Part shown: positions 17,137 through 26,217 of the stretch, piece after piece
Numbering within the stretch: position 1 is the first letter of the stretch
Layout: every line of letters begins with the position of its first letter
Assembly (NCBI GenBank): GCA_947493175.1
Contig: CANLQD010000012.1
Span: 25,383-89,382 of the forward strand
DNA length: 64,000 nucleotides
From: an uncultured Flavobacteriaceae bacterium
Lineage (GTDB): Bacteria > Bacteroidota > Bacteroidia > Flavobacteriales > Flavobacteriaceae
Direction of reading: 5' to 3'
Notes under the pieces: model-generated
Databases searched by the model: none
Told to the model about the DNA's origin: nothing
What the model saw: only the letters and a program-made list of their open reading frames with translations
Translations under genes and position numbers: made by a program

Positions 17137-17778
17137 ATGGTTTTAGATAAGGATACCGCTAAAAAAACAGCAGAGCTTTTGCTGCAAATTAATGCAATAA
17201 AATTGAAACCTGAAAATCCGTTTTCATGGGCTTCGGGTTGGAAATCACCTATCTATTGCGACAATCGAATCATCCTCTCCTACCCGATTATACGCAACTA
17301 TGTGCGCGAAGAACTGGCCAAGCATTTAGAACGCATGTACGGCAAACCAGATTGCGTTGCAGGAGTGGCCACCGGAGCCATTGGAATTGGTGCCCTCGTT
17401 GCGGATTATTTGGGATTACCTTTTATTTATGTTAGGCCAGAACCCAAATCACATGGCAGACAGAATCAAATAGAAGGCGTATTGGAACAAAACCAGACGG
17501 TTGTGGTCATCGAAGATCTTATCAGCACGGGCAACAGTAGCCTCAATGCCGTTAATGCCCTAAAAGATGCCGGTGCAAAGGTCAAAGGAATGCTGGCCAT
17601 ATTTTCATATGGTTTCGATATCGCGGAGGAAAATTTCAAAAAACACCATCTGGAGCTACACACCTTGGGAGACTATGAACATCTCATTGAACATGCCTCG
17701 GACATTGATTACATCAACGAAGCGCAATTAAATACTTTGATGGAGTGGCGCAGAAATCCATCGGAATGGAAAAAATAA
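17137..17778 (+). CDS. pyrE: orotate phosphoribosyltransferase
   Basis: 213 residues from the ATG at 17137 (MVLDKDTAKKTAELLLQI); a longer frame back to 17020 reads into the Nudix gene and is rejected. Transfers phosphoribose from PRPP to orotate, giving OMP. PFSWASGWKSPIYCDNR near the N-terminus, PEPKSHGRQNQIEG (catalytic flexible loop) and the PRPP site VVVIEDLISTGNSS are present. The next gene starts 4 nt after its stop. Confidence 0.95.
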   Translation: MVLDKDTAKKTAELLLQINAIKLKPENPFSWASGWKSPIYCDNRIILSYPIIRNYVREELAKHLERMYGKPDCVAGVATGAIGIGALVADYLGLPFIYVRPEPKSHGRQNQIEGVLEQNQTVVVIEDLISTGNSSLNAVNALKDAGAKVKGMLAIFSYGFDIAEENFKKHHLELHTLGDYEHLIEHASDIDYINEAQLNTLMEWRRNPSEWKK

Positions 17779-17782
17779 TGCC

Positions 17783-18175
17783 ATGCATATAGAAACATCA
17801 AAGAAAACGATTACAAAAAGCCAGAAAGAAGTCTATGAGTTTCTTTCAGAGCTCAAGAATTTTGAAGCTCTCATGCCCGATTCGATTTCCAAATTTGAAG
17901 TATTGAACCCAGATCGGTTCTTGTTTCAACTTTCCGGTATGCCAGAAATTGTGCTCGAGCGTAAGCAGCAGTCCCCGGACCACCAAATAGTGTTGGGAGC
18001 CGCCAGTGAGAAACTGCCATTTACCCTTACGGCCGATATCAATGCACTTGGAGAAGATCAGTGTGAAGTGGCCATGAATTTTAATGGTGAGTTCAATGCT
18101 ATGATGGCCATGATGATCAAAACCCCCATTACTAATTTTATGAATACCTTATCTGAAAACCTAGCGCGCTTGTAG
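17783..18175 (+). CDS. SRPBCC-fold protein
   Basis: 130 residues with no signal or membrane segment. The pattern of strands and the C-terminal amphipathic helix (MIKTPITNFMNTLSENLARL) match START/SRPBCC small hydrophobic-ligand-binding proteins widespread next to pyrE in Flavobacteriia. Ligand unknown. It begins 4 nt after pyrE and is surely in the same transcript. Confidence 0.75.
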   Translation: MHIETSKKTITKSQKEVYEFLSELKNFEALMPDSISKFEVLNPDRFLFQLSGMPEIVLERKQQSPDHQIVLGAASEKLPFTLTADINALGEDQCEVAMNFNGEFNAMMAMMIKTPITNFMNTLSENLARL

Positions 18176-18371
18176 CACCTAGTTTCTAAAAACCGAACAG
18201 CCATCTGCCAAAGATCTATCGGTATTAATTCCAAATTAAGGTTCACAAAAAAAATCGTTGGGGAGGACGTCATGCCCATATCGCCAAATACTTTTCTAAC
18301 ACTCGGCGCATAGCGTATGACAAATTGCAGCTCAAATCAAATTTTTCGTCTAATGACCAGCCAAAATGATA

Positions 18372-19130
18372 TCAATAGAGTAGTTTGATTTCCTTTAATC
18401 CATAACTGGTAAATTGGGCATCCTCATGCTCAACAAGAAGATGTCCTTCGTCAGTAACACCTCTAATAAATCCCATTTTTTGTTCCTTTTCTATTTCAAA
18501 GGTTGCGGGTTTGTCTTTTCTAAAAAGATGCTCTTCATACCTTTTTTTTAAGGTTCGGCCCGCTATTTCGTCAAACACTTTGAACGAAACTTTCAGTTGT
18601 TCTAATAAGGCCAGTAACAATTCGTCCAAGTCTATGCTCCGGCCCAGCAACAATTTTAAGGAAGATGCGTTTAGTACATTAACGAAGTTCGTTTGGTTTA
18701 CGTTGAGTCCGATGCCAATAATGGTAGTTTTGATTTTAGGACCCGAAAGTATATTTTGAACAAGAATACCGCATATTTTGAAGTTTCCTGACATTATGTC
18801 GTTAGGCCATTTTATATGCAGATCTGGAACACCGATGTCTTTAAGTGCATGAAAAACAGCCAAGGATACTGTCATGCTCAGGTCAAATTGCCGAACAACT
18901 GGCAGCGAGTTTATTTTTTTAAAAACGCTGAACGTCAGGTTTTTACCAGGTTCGGATTGCCAGGTAGTACCCATTTGCCCACGACCTGACCATTGTTCTT
19001 TGGCCGTTACGACCGTAAAATCGCCCAAGGTATTTGACACCGACATTCTTTTAAGATAGGCGTTGGTCGAATCTATGGCATCAAGTTTGACTATTTGCAA
19101 GGGTAAAGAGCTTAGCGATACTTTGATCAA
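18372..19130 (-). CDS. birA: biotin--[acetyl-CoA-carboxylase] ligase
   Basis: 252 residues, catalytic and C-terminal domains only; the DNA-binding domain of bifunctional BirA is absent, so it does not repress biotin genes. Motifs: DSTNAYLK at the start, biotinyl-AMP loop GRGQMG at 49-54, LHIKWPNDIM, and GIGLNVNQ. It activates biotin to biotinyl-AMP and joins it to the carrier lysine of carboxylases. The start is a TTG at 19130; no ATG lies close enough to keep the first strand. Divergent from rsfS. Confidence 0.92.
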   Translation of the reverse strand: MIKVSLSSLPLQIVKLDAIDSTNAYLKRMSVSNTLGDFTVVTAKEQWSGRGQMGTTWQSEPGKNLTFSVFKKINSLPVVRQFDLSMTVSLAVFHALKDIGVPDLHIKWPNDIMSGNFKICGILVQNILSGPKIKTTIIGIGLNVNQTNFVNVLNASSLKLLLGRSIDLDELLLALLEQLKVSFKVFDEIAGRTLKKRYEEHLFRKDKPATFEIEKEQKMGFIRGVTDEGHLLVEHEDAQFTSYGLKEIKLLY

Positions 19131-19167
19131 TTATGAAATAAGGTAGGGTTAAAAGAACAAAAAATAA

Positions 19168-19175
19168 TAACTTTG
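19168..19175 (+). promoter_or_regulatory. -7 element TAACTTTG for rsfS and the following genes
   Basis: Exact TAnnTTTG match 19 nt before the rsfS ATG; start near 19180 gives a leader of about 15 nt. It could drive the whole rsfS-ftsH-LUD-cdsA-psd-ACBP series. Confidence 0.5.
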
Positions 19176-19194
19176 TAAAAATTAAAATTTTTGA

Positions 19195-19581
19195 ATGCAA
19201 AAAAAGAGAGCGAGCGCAGATGAGCTAATTGCATTGATCTTAGAGGGGATAGAAGAAGTAAAAGGACAGGAAATAAATTTACTCGACCTTAGGGATATAG
19301 AAAATACGGTATGTGACTACTTTATAATATGTAACGGAACCTCCAATACGCATGTAAACGCGATAGTCGGATCCATCCAGAAAACAGTTAGCAAAGCTAT
19401 CCACGACAAACCATGGCATGTAGAAGGTGAAGACAATGCCGAATGGGTGCTTATGGACTATGTGAATGTCGTTGTACATGTCTTCCAAAAACACATCAGG
19501 GAATTCTACGACATCGAGGGACTTTGGGGAGACGCCAAAGTAACGTTAATTGACAGTAGTATAAATCAAACCCTTAAATAG
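19195..19581 (+). CDS. rsfS: ribosomal silencing factor RsfS
   Basis: 128 residues. Binds uL14 on the large subunit and blocks joining of the subunits when nutrients are short. NTVCDYFIICNGTSNTHVNAIVGSI and the family segment WHVEGEDNAEWVLMDYVNVVVHVF are visible. It precedes ftsH by 41 nt on the same strand; that order is usual in Flavobacteriia. Confidence 0.95.
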   Translation: MQKKRASADELIALILEGIEEVKGQEINLLDLRDIENTVCDYFIICNGTSNTHVNAIVGSIQKTVSKAIHDKPWHVEGEDNAEWVLMDYVNVVVHVFQKHIREFYDIEGLWGDAKVTLIDSSINQTLK

Positions 19582-19582
19582 A

Positions 19583-19608
19583 CCTGCCTGCAGATAAGCA
19601 GTGTCAGG
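19583..19608. repeat. small imperfect palindrome between rsfS and ftsH
   Basis: CCTGCCTGCAG followed by ATAAGCAGTGTCAGG: CTGC/GCAG and CCTG/CAGG halves can pair. It resembles the CCTGCCTGTCAGCAGG element at 12260. It may be a dispersed repeat or a weak hairpin that moderates read-through into ftsH. Confidence 0.3.
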
Positions 19609-19622
19609 GTAAAAAAACAAGC

Positions 19623-21599
19623 ATGGCAAAAGAAAATAATACAAGTCCAAAAAAACCAAAATTTAGCTCTTGGTGGATCTATGGTTTCATCATTGTAGCT
19701 ATTTTGGGCTTTCAGCTTTTGAACAGTGGAAACTTTGCGAATACGAAGACCACCACTACTTCGGAGCTTCAGGAATACTTGCGTAATGGCGATATCAGTA
19801 AGATACTGATCATTACCAATACAAATCAGGCCAAGGTCTTTTTAACAGAAGAGGCACTGGCAAAAAATGTGCACAAGGATGTGGCCGAAAAGTCATTATT
19901 ACCGTCCACAGGAAACGTACCCCAATATGTATTGGATTATGGTGACCTCCAGATTTTTCAAAAAGAAATCACCGACAGTAAGAAAGAAAACAACCTCGAC
20001 ACGGTAGTAGAATTCGATAAGGAATCGAATTATCTAGGTGATTTCCTAATCGGTATTCTTCCATTCATCCTAATTTTTGGTATCTGGATTTATTTGATGC
20101 GAAGAATGTCGGGTGGCGGTGCAGGCGGTGCAGGCGGACAAATCTTCAATATTGGAAAATCAAAGGCAAAGCTATTCGACGAAAAAACCGATACCCGGAC
20201 TTCATTTAAAGATGTAGCAGGATTGGAAGGAGCTAAAGAAGAGATCGAAGAAATTGTTGAGTTCCTGAAACATCCGGATAAGTATACTTCCTTAGGAGGT
20301 AAAATTCCGAAAGGCGCTTTATTGGTCGGCCCTCCGGGAACCGGTAAAACCTTGTTGGCAAAGGCCGTCGCAGGAGAAGCCAAAGTACCTTTCTTTTCGC
20401 TTTCCGGTTCTGACTTCGTAGAGATGTTCGTCGGGGTCGGTGCTTCGAGAGTACGCGACCTTTTTAAACAGGCAAAAGACAAATCACCTTCCATAATATT
20501 TATTGATGAAATCGATGCCATTGGTAGAGCTAGGGGAAAAAACAATTTTACGGGATCAAACGACGAACGTGAAAATACCCTAAATCAATTACTGACCGAA
20601 ATGGACGGTTTTGGCACCAATACCAATGTAATCGTGTTAGCGGCTACTAACCGTGCAGATGTACTGGACAAGGCCTTGATGCGCGCCGGAAGATTCGATC
20701 GTCAGATTTATGTAGACCTGCCAGACATTCGGGAACGAAAAGAGATTTTTGAGGTACACCTAAGACCTATCAAAACAGCGGAAACCTTAGACCTCGATTT
20801 TCTGGCGAGACAAACCCCGGGGTTCTCCGGTGCCGATATTGCTAACGTCTGTAACGAAGCTGCCCTGATCGCTGCTCGAAAAGAGAAAAAAGCCGTGAAC
20901 AAACAAGATTTCTTAGATGCCGTAGATCGTATCGTCGGCGGTCTGGAGAAAAAGAATAAAATCATTACTCCTGGAGAAAAGAAAACGATCGCTTATCACG
21001 AAGCGGGCCATGCCACGGTAAGTTGGATGTTGGAACACGCAGCACCCCTGGTTAAAGTAACCATTGTTCCCAGGGGACAGTCGTTAGGCGCCGCTTGGTA
21101 CCTGCCAGAAGAGCGATTGATCGTACGACCTGAACAAATGCAAGACGAAATGTGTGCCACCCTAGGTGGTAGGGCCGCGGAGAAAGTCATTTTTGACAAG
21201 ATATCAACAGGAGCTTTGAGTGACCTGGAAAAGGTAACCAAACAAGCTAGGGCCATGGTAACTGTCTACGGTCTTAACGATGAGATCGGAAATCTCACCT
21301 ATTACGATTCATCGGGTCAGAGCGATTACGGTTTTTCAAAACCTTATAGCGAAGACACCGCACAAAAAATAGACGAAGAGATATCGAAGTTGATCGAAGA
21401 GCAATATGCCCGTGCCATTGATGTACTGGAAACCAACAAAGACAAGTTGATTACCTTGGCAGAAAGACTCTTGGAAAAAGAGGTCATCTTTAAAGAAGAT
21501 TTAGAAAAAATCTTTGGCAAAAGACCATTCGATGCAAATGGAGAAGAAATCATCGATGTAAAAGATGCTCCCGAAGAAATTGGCGAAGAAAATAATTAG
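19623..21599 (+). CDS. ftsH: ATP-dependent zinc metalloprotease FtsH
   Basis: 658 residues, full length. Membrane segments at about 16-33 and 139-158 enclose a periplasmic domain. The AAA module has Walker A GPPGTGKT at 236-243, Walker B FIDEID at 293-298, and the SRH with arginine finger near 354-360. The protease site is HEAGH at 459-463. FtsH is a hexameric inner-membrane enzyme that degrades damaged membrane proteins and short-lived regulators. A Gly-rich GGGAGGAGG linker (164-172) follows TM2. It lies in a same-strand cluster with phospholipid genes. Confidence 0.97.
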   Translation: MAKENNTSPKKPKFSSWWIYGFIIVAILGFQLLNSGNFANTKTTTTSELQEYLRNGDISKILIITNTNQAKVFLTEEALAKNVHKDVAEKSLLPSTGNVPQYVLDYGDLQIFQKEITDSKKENNLDTVVEFDKESNYLGDFLIGILPFILIFGIWIYLMRRMSGGGAGGAGGQIFNIGKSKAKLFDEKTDTRTSFKDVAGLEGAKEEIEEIVEFLKHPDKYTSLGGKIPKGALLVGPPGTGKTLLAKAVAGEAKVPFFSLSGSDFVEMFVGVGASRVRDLFKQAKDKSPSIIFIDEIDAIGRARGKNNFTGSNDERENTLNQLLTEMDGFGTNTNVIVLAATNRADVLDKALMRAGRFDRQIYVDLPDIRERKEIFEVHLRPIKTAETLDLDFLARQTPGFSGADIANVCNEAALIAARKEKKAVNKQDFLDAVDRIVGGLEKKNKIITPGEKKTIAYHEAGHATVSWMLEHAAPLVKVTIVPRGQSLGAAWYLPEERLIVRPEQMQDEMCATLGGRAAEKVIFDKISTGALSDLEKVTKQARAMVTVYGLNDEIGNLTYYDSSGQSDYGFSKPYSEDTAQKIDEEISKLIEEQYARAIDVLETNKDKLITLAERLLEKEVIFKEDLEKIFGKRPFDANGEEIIDVKDAPEEIGEENN

Positions 21600-21652
21600 C
21601 GATAAATTTCGTTGTTTTTTGTAACAAACCGCGTTTACTTTTAATGGATTAG

Positions 21653-22261
21653 ATGGGGCTATTGGATAAAATATTTGGAGGTGGTAAAAAGGTTTCCAAA
21701 GAAACCGCGGAAACTAGGGGACAACATATGCCAGACCTCAACATCCCCGTTGATGAAAAGTTTACCATTCATTTCAAAAAGAATGGTGGCAAGTTTCTAT
21801 ACTGCGATTCATTTTCCGAAATATCCCAAGCCCTCAAAAATATTATCATTGAAAATAATTGGAGCGAACATCCCTTCTTCGTGATGGACAAGGGCTTAAA
21901 AGAAAAGTTCTCCAAAGAACATGTACAGTTCACCGACACCTCCGGAGACAGTAAGGTCTTCTTTACCGCTTGCGAACATTTGATAGCCCAGAACGGCTCT
22001 ATCTTGGTATGTTCCAATCAATTGATGGAAAAAAAGCTTTTTGAACTTCCTGATAATGTAATCGTCTTCGCTACTACCAGCCAGTTGGTAGAGTCGATTG
22101 GGGAAGGCCTCAAAAAAATAAAGAAAAAATACGGCCATAGTATACCGGCCAATATCACGACGATTAAACACTTTCAGGCAAACGAGGAAAACTCAGATGA
22201 TTTCCTTACATACGGTAGCAGTTCCAAAAATTTGTATCTTTTACTTTTGGAAGACCTATAA
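21653..22261 (+). CDS. LUD-domain (LutC/YkgG-like) protein
   Basis: 202 residues, cytosolic. A short lead (MGLLDKIFGGGKK) resembles a membrane-binding amphipathic helix; the LUD body follows with the core FTACEHLIAQNGSILVCSNQ and NVIVFATTSQLVESIGEGLKKIKKKYG. LUD proteins take part in lactate use together with LutA/LutB, but those genes are not here; this stand-alone form between ftsH and cdsA is typical of Bacteroidota and of unknown role. Same strand as ftsH, 53 nt downstream; 1 nt before cdsA. Confidence 0.8.
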   Translation: MGLLDKIFGGGKKVSKETAETRGQHMPDLNIPVDEKFTIHFKKNGGKFLYCDSFSEISQALKNIIIENNWSEHPFFVMDKGLKEKFSKEHVQFTDTSGDSKVFFTACEHLIAQNGSILVCSNQLMEKKLFELPDNVIVFATTSQLVESIGEGLKKIKKKYGHSIPANITTIKHFQANEENSDDFLTYGSSSKNLYLLLLEDL

Positions 22262-22262
22262 T

Positions 22263-23072
22263 ATGAAGGAAATTTTAAGGCGTGCACTCACAGGGGCTGT
22301 TTTTATTATTTTTTTACTTTCCGCTATCTTCCTAAGTTCCGACGCTTTTGATTTCCTTTTAATGATTTTTGGCCTTGCTTGCATCTATGAGTACAAGCGC
22401 ATGGTAGGCCTACGAGGGTATTATATTTTTTTGGCCTATCTATCACTTTGGTGGGTGTTTATCTATTTGGTAAAGGAAAATGATCGTATCCCCATCAACA
22501 GCCTTATGTTCTTGACCATCACGGTAGATTTAGCCCTACTCTATTTTCTTTTTTCGAAAAAAGGAAAGGCCTTCAATACGTTCAAAAAATTTATTGCCGG
22601 ACTTTTTTATATTGGTGGCGGTTGTATTTTTCTAACGATGATTCCTTACAAGAACAACGAGTTTGCCAAGTTCTTGATTATGGGTATTTTTATATTGATA
22701 TGGGTAAACGATTCGTTTGCCTACTTAGTTGGCCGAAGTTTAGGCCGTACCAAACTATACCCTAAGGTATCGCCTAAAAAAACAGTGGAAGGAGCTATTG
22801 GAGGACTTGTTTTTGCTCTGATTGCAGCTTATTTCTTGGCAGAATATGAGCCTACCATTAGTATGACACAATGGATTATTTTGGCAGTTGTTATCGTTTT
22901 TACAGGAAATCTGGGAGATTTGGTAGAGTCAAAATTGAAAAGAGTTGCTGGTGTAAAAGACAGCGGTGCACTATTACCAGGTCATGGCGGTATGTTAGAT
23001 CGCCTGGATAGTTTGGTGTTTGCCGCCCCTTTTGCCTACTTAACCTTAAAAATATTCACCTATGTTTCATAG
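22263..23072 (+). CDS. cdsA: phosphatidate cytidylyltransferase
   Basis: 269 residues from the ATG at 22263; the longer frame from 22197 reads into the LUD gene. Makes CDP-diacylglycerol from phosphatidate and CTP in the inner membrane. Seven to eight hydrophobic segments, VSPKKTVEGAIGG, and the C-terminal signature KRVAGVKDSGALLPGHGGML with DRLDS. It overlaps psd by 11 nt, so the two successive enzymes of phosphatidylethanolamine synthesis are translationally coupled; the serine transferase between them is not in this window. Confidence 0.95.
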   Translation: MKEILRRALTGAVFIIFLLSAIFLSSDAFDFLLMIFGLACIYEYKRMVGLRGYYIFLAYLSLWWVFIYLVKENDRIPINSLMFLTITVDLALLYFLFSKKGKAFNTFKKFIAGLFYIGGGCIFLTMIPYKNNEFAKFLIMGIFILIWVNDSFAYLVGRSLGRTKLYPKVSPKKTVEGAIGGLVFALIAAYFLAEYEPTISMTQWIILAVVIVFTGNLGDLVESKLKRVAGVKDSGALLPGHGGMLDRLDSLVFAAPFAYLTLKIFTYVS

Positions 23073-23742
23073 AGAAGGCCAAAAGATTATTCTGACTACT
23101 TTTTTCGTGGTAGCGGCTGTTGTATTGATCGCCCAATTTTATATCGTAATACCTTGGTTGCGCATACTACTTCAAGCGATTGCCCTGATTATCTTGGTGT
23201 TGATTCTGCAATTCTTTCGAAATCCAAAAAGGGTCGTAAAAAAGAACTTTGATGAGATTTTGGCACCGGTCGATGGCAAGGTGGTAGTCATTGAGGAAGT
23301 GGAGGAAACAGAATATTTTAATGACAAGCGTAAGCAGGTGTCCATTTTTATGTCCCCGATCAACGTGCATGTCACCCGATATGCCGCCAGTGGGGAAATC
23401 AAATACTCAAAATACCACCCTGGAAAGTATTTAGTCGCATGGCATCCGAAATCAAGTACTGAAAACGAGCGTACGACTGTTGTCATACGCACTCCCAAAT
23501 TCGGGGATATACTCTACAGACAAATTGCCGGTGCCCTTGCCAGACGTATAGTAAACTATGCCGAGGCGGGCGATAGCGTACAGCAAGGGGATGATGCAGG
23601 ATTTATAAAATTTGGTTCAAGGGTAGATTTGTTATTACCTTTAGATTGCGCCATTACGGTGAAGTTGAACCAAACTGTAAAAGGAGCTAAAACCTGTATT
23701 GCGGCGGTGGTACAAAAAGATGAAGAACGAAAAACTACATAG
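23062..23742 (+). CDS. psd: phosphatidylserine decarboxylase (short type)
   Basis: 226 residues. Two membrane segments at about 10-30 and 33-52, then the catalytic domain with LAPVDGKVVVIEE, FMSPINVHVTRY and the self-cleavage site FIKFGSRVD, where the Gly-Ser bond is cut to make the pyruvoyl group. This short form is typical of Bacteroidota. It converts phosphatidylserine to phosphatidylethanolamine. Overlaps cdsA at its start and the ACBP gene at its end. Confidence 0.93.
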   Translation: MFHREGQKIILTTFFVVAAVVLIAQFYIVIPWLRILLQAIALIILVLILQFFRNPKRVVKKNFDEILAPVDGKVVVIEEVEETEYFNDKRKQVSIFMSPINVHVTRYAASGEIKYSKYHPGKYLVAWHPKSSTENERTTVVIRTPKFGDILYRQIAGALARRIVNYAEAGDSVQQGDDAGFIKFGSRVDLLLPLDCAITVKLNQTVKGAKTCIAAVVQKDEERKTT

Positions 23743-23986
23743 CCAATTCAACGAAGCGGTCGAATATATTAACAACTACACCGAACCGCTGCCGGCCGAT
23801 GTTTTGTTAAAATTGTATGCCTACTACAAGATTGCCAATGAAAACAAGAACCACCCCGGCAGTAAGACCCCTTTAATTAATGCTTTTAAGGCCAATGCTT
23901 TGATACAGGCAAAGAATCTGAATCCAAAGGCCGCAATGCTACGATACATAAAATTGGTGAAAGCGCTTCGCTCATCAAAAGTATAA
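23720..23986 (+). CDS. acyl-CoA-binding protein (ACBP)
   Basis: 88 residues from the ATG at 23720, overlapping the end of psd by 23 nt; a TTG at 23699 is further upstream and less likely. The four-helix ACBP fold is shown by FNEAVEYINNYTEPLPADVLLKLYAYYKIANE, then AFKANALIQAKNLNPKAAMLRYIKLVKAL. ACBP binds long-chain acyl-CoA esters and buffers or delivers them. Position directly after phospholipid genes suggests service to membrane lipid synthesis or turnover. Confidence 0.88.
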   Translation: MKNEKLHSQFNEAVEYINNYTEPLPADVLLKLYAYYKIANENKNHPGSKTPLINAFKANALIQAKNLNPKAAMLRYIKLVKALRSSKV

Positions 23987-24205
23987 GGGAACCGGCTGTC
24001 TTTAACATACTCGGTTCTATAAACTACCTCGGTGCCTTCGTTCGCCGAAACAGCTACCTGAATGCGGGCAAGCTTTGGAGCATTTAAATATCCGCTATCG
24101 AGCAAAAACAAACAGAACGTACAGGCTTTTGCAATCTATGTATCCCAATTTCCTGCCCTAACGAAGGCGATATGGATTCTGAATAAGAGTTGCGAAGCCT
24201 TTTAA

Positions 24206-24967
24206 TCATTCATACAAATCATCAATATCTGCCTTGCATAAATCGTAAAAGAAATGCCCCATTTTTTCCGTCACGTCCTTAAAAAAACGAGCTCCTTTTT
24301 CCTTGGTCGCCTTATGAGGATTCCCCACTCCGGTGTCTTCACTTATTTGTGACCATTGCCGTTCGGCCCACGCCCAACCTTCTGAAAAGGCCTTTATGCG
24401 ATACTTTTTATCCTTTCCGTTGCCCCATTGATTCTTTGGGAGAACCAAATCTGGTCGCAAGTGGAGCATTAAACTTGTTTCCATCTCGTCGGCATGATCC
24501 CCTTTCTCTTCAAAATAATCATCTTTGTTCAATACCTGTGGAAAAAAGCAGAAGCTAATGAACATTTCAGGAAATTTCAACCCTAATTCCCGTACCAAGG
24601 GTTTAAAGCCGTTTCCACCATGACCATTGAAAATCAATAGCTTTTGAATGCCTTGTCGGTTCAAGACGGCAACAATGTCGGAAAGGATGGCCAACTGTGT
24701 GGACGGGTTCAGATTGATATCCAAATAAATGTCTGACTGCCCCGTATTGATACCGAAGGGAATGGTCGGTAATACGATAACCTTACCCCCTTTTTTCCAT
24801 GCTATTTGTGCTGCTTTGGCCGCGATATAATCGGCTTGAATGTTATCTGTCGCATAGGGCAAGTGATAGTTATGGGCCTCTGTAGCCCCCCAAGGCAGTA
24901 CTGCAAGATCAAAGTTCGCATCTTTCAGTGCTTCCCAATTGGTCTCGGCCAAAATATACGGTCTCAT
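24206..24967 (-). CDS. creatininase-family amidohydrolase
   Basis: 253 residues, cytosolic. Metal-site motifs LPWGATEAHNYHLPYATDN, GINTGQ, LLIFNGHGGNGFKPLVREL and GDHADEMETSLMLHLRPDLV are complete. The family opens cyclic amides (creatinine, or formamides in MftE/FAPy-type members). With no neighbour of a known pathway, the substrate cannot be named. The gap before it (23987-24205) holds no gene. Confidence 0.88.
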   Translation of the reverse strand: MRPYILAETNWEALKDANFDLAVLPWGATEAHNYHLPYATDNIQADYIAAKAAQIAWKKGGKVIVLPTIPFGINTGQSDIYLDINLNPSTQLAILSDIVAVLNRQGIQKLLIFNGHGGNGFKPLVRELGLKFPEMFISFCFFPQVLNKDDYFEEKGDHADEMETSLMLHLRPDLVLPKNQWGNGKDKKYRIKAFSEGWAWAERQWSQISEDTGVGNPHKATKEKGARFFKDVTEKMGHFFYDLCKADIDDLYE

Positions 24968-25019
24968 AAGTATGTGTTGCTACTACAAACATACCAAGAT
25001 ACCAATGAATTTAAGACTT

Positions 25020-25442
25020 CTACTCAAAAATATCGAGATAATAGGCGCAGGTATAGGGACTACAGAGGTCTTCCCTTTCTTTTAACCGCCAGTATTTTCG
25101 GTTTCCTGTTTTTCTAAAAGTGTAGCTCACTGTTCGATCCAACAATCCGCAACACCCCTTTGTAAAAAGCTTTAGTGTACCGTTATAGGTAAAATTACGC
25201 GTATCGATAACCGTAATCGTTCCGTCTATCAACAAATACTCTTCTTGGTCACTGGAATACTGTTCCCCCTTTATATAAAGAGCACCATCTTTTTCGATAA
25301 TCTCGGCCGTTCCATAACCATCCCAGATAAACTGCACCCCAAATTGATGGGTCCCCAAAAGTGTCTTTTCGGTTTCGGAAAGTTGTGCGGCCATTTGAAA
25401 AGTAAAAAATATGGCCAAACAACCGGTAATAAGTTGTTTCAT
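25020..25442 (-). CDS. small exported protein of unknown function
   Basis: 140 residues with a signal peptide (MKQLITGCLAIFFTFQMAAQ). The mature part is beta-rich and ends with four Cys in two groups (KGCCGLLDRTVSYTFRK, DLCSPYTCAYYLDIFE), likely two disulfides in the periplasm. Family not recognised. Genes on both sides run the same way but with gaps of 39-52 nt. Confidence 0.65.
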   Translation of the reverse strand: MKQLITGCLAIFFTFQMAAQLSETEKTLLGTHQFGVQFIWDGYGTAEIIEKDGALYIKGEQYSSDQEEYLLIDGTITVIDTRNFTYNGTLKLFTKGCCGLLDRTVSYTFRKTGNRKYWRLKEREDLCSPYTCAYYLDIFE

Positions 25443-25480
25443 AAATTGGTTTTATACTAAGTTACGCCCTTAAAATGGTA

Positions 25481-26074
25481 TCAGTCAATTTCTACCACCC
25501 GGGTCCCCGAGAACTTATCGTGCCAACCGATACCATCGGAACTAAGAAAGGAAAAAGCATTAAAGGGAATGTGTCTACATAATGACCGGACCACCACGGT
25601 CTTAAAATCTGGGCGCTCCCCTTCTTCGGTAACCACTTTGGTCTTCGTAAAAAACTTACCCAATGACCTACCGGTAAAGCCTTCAAAAAAACTGTAGTAA
25701 ATCATTGCGATGACAAAACCCAGTACGTAATCGGCTAATTTGTTTTCCTCATCGAGCAAATACAGATAATCTGGAAAAACATATACGAGTACCAGGCCTA
25801 AGGCCACCCCGAAAAGCATTCCACAACCGACCAGGAATACCTGATCGACCAAATAGTTGACCAATCTTTTATTTTGACTGGCAGCCGGTACTTTTGTATC
25901 TGCAGCTAACTCCGCAAAAGATGTTTCCAACAGGACCACATCTTCTTCAAATGACGGGCATTCTTCTTCGAAATCCGCTATTCGACCTGTAAATGAACAA
26001 ATGATCCCTTGGTTGAAATCTTTTTTTTGATGGGTGCAAACTTTACAAAATTGCAGATGTTCTTCACGGGTCAT
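25481..26074 (-). CDS. RDD-family membrane protein with N-terminal Cys cluster
   Basis: 197 residues. Residues 10-40 hold CKVCTHQK..C..C, a possible metal site in the cytosol (four Cys). Then the RDD domain: NKRLVNYLVDQVFLVGCGMLFGVALGLVLVYV, a second pair of membrane helices (YVLGFVIAMIYYSFFEGFTGRSLGKF) and a conserved TKTKVVTEEGERPDFKTVVVRSLCRHIPF. Transport or regulatory role unknown. Confidence 0.82.
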   Translation of the reverse strand: MTREEHLQFCKVCTHQKKDFNQGIICSFTGRIADFEEECPSFEEDVVLLETSFAELAADTKVPAASQNKRLVNYLVDQVFLVGCGMLFGVALGLVLVYVFPDYLYLLDEENKLADYVLGFVIAMIYYSFFEGFTGRSLGKFFTKTKVVTEEGERPDFKTVVVRSLCRHIPFNAFSFLSSDGIGWHDKFSGTRVVEID

Positions 26075-26217
26075 AGGTCGGGCGTTTTTGGGAGTTGACC
26101 CAGCTAGAACGTGAAAAACAACCCCCTACACCGATTTTTTCGACCAATGGACATAATTTCGTTGAACGGAAGTTACCTACTCCTTTCAACGATCTTTTTT
26201 GAATTACCAAGCAAGGC

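Noticed and set aside
20090..20545. 151-codon minus-strand frame inside ftsH
   Set aside because: Antisense to the AAA domain; no independent evidence.
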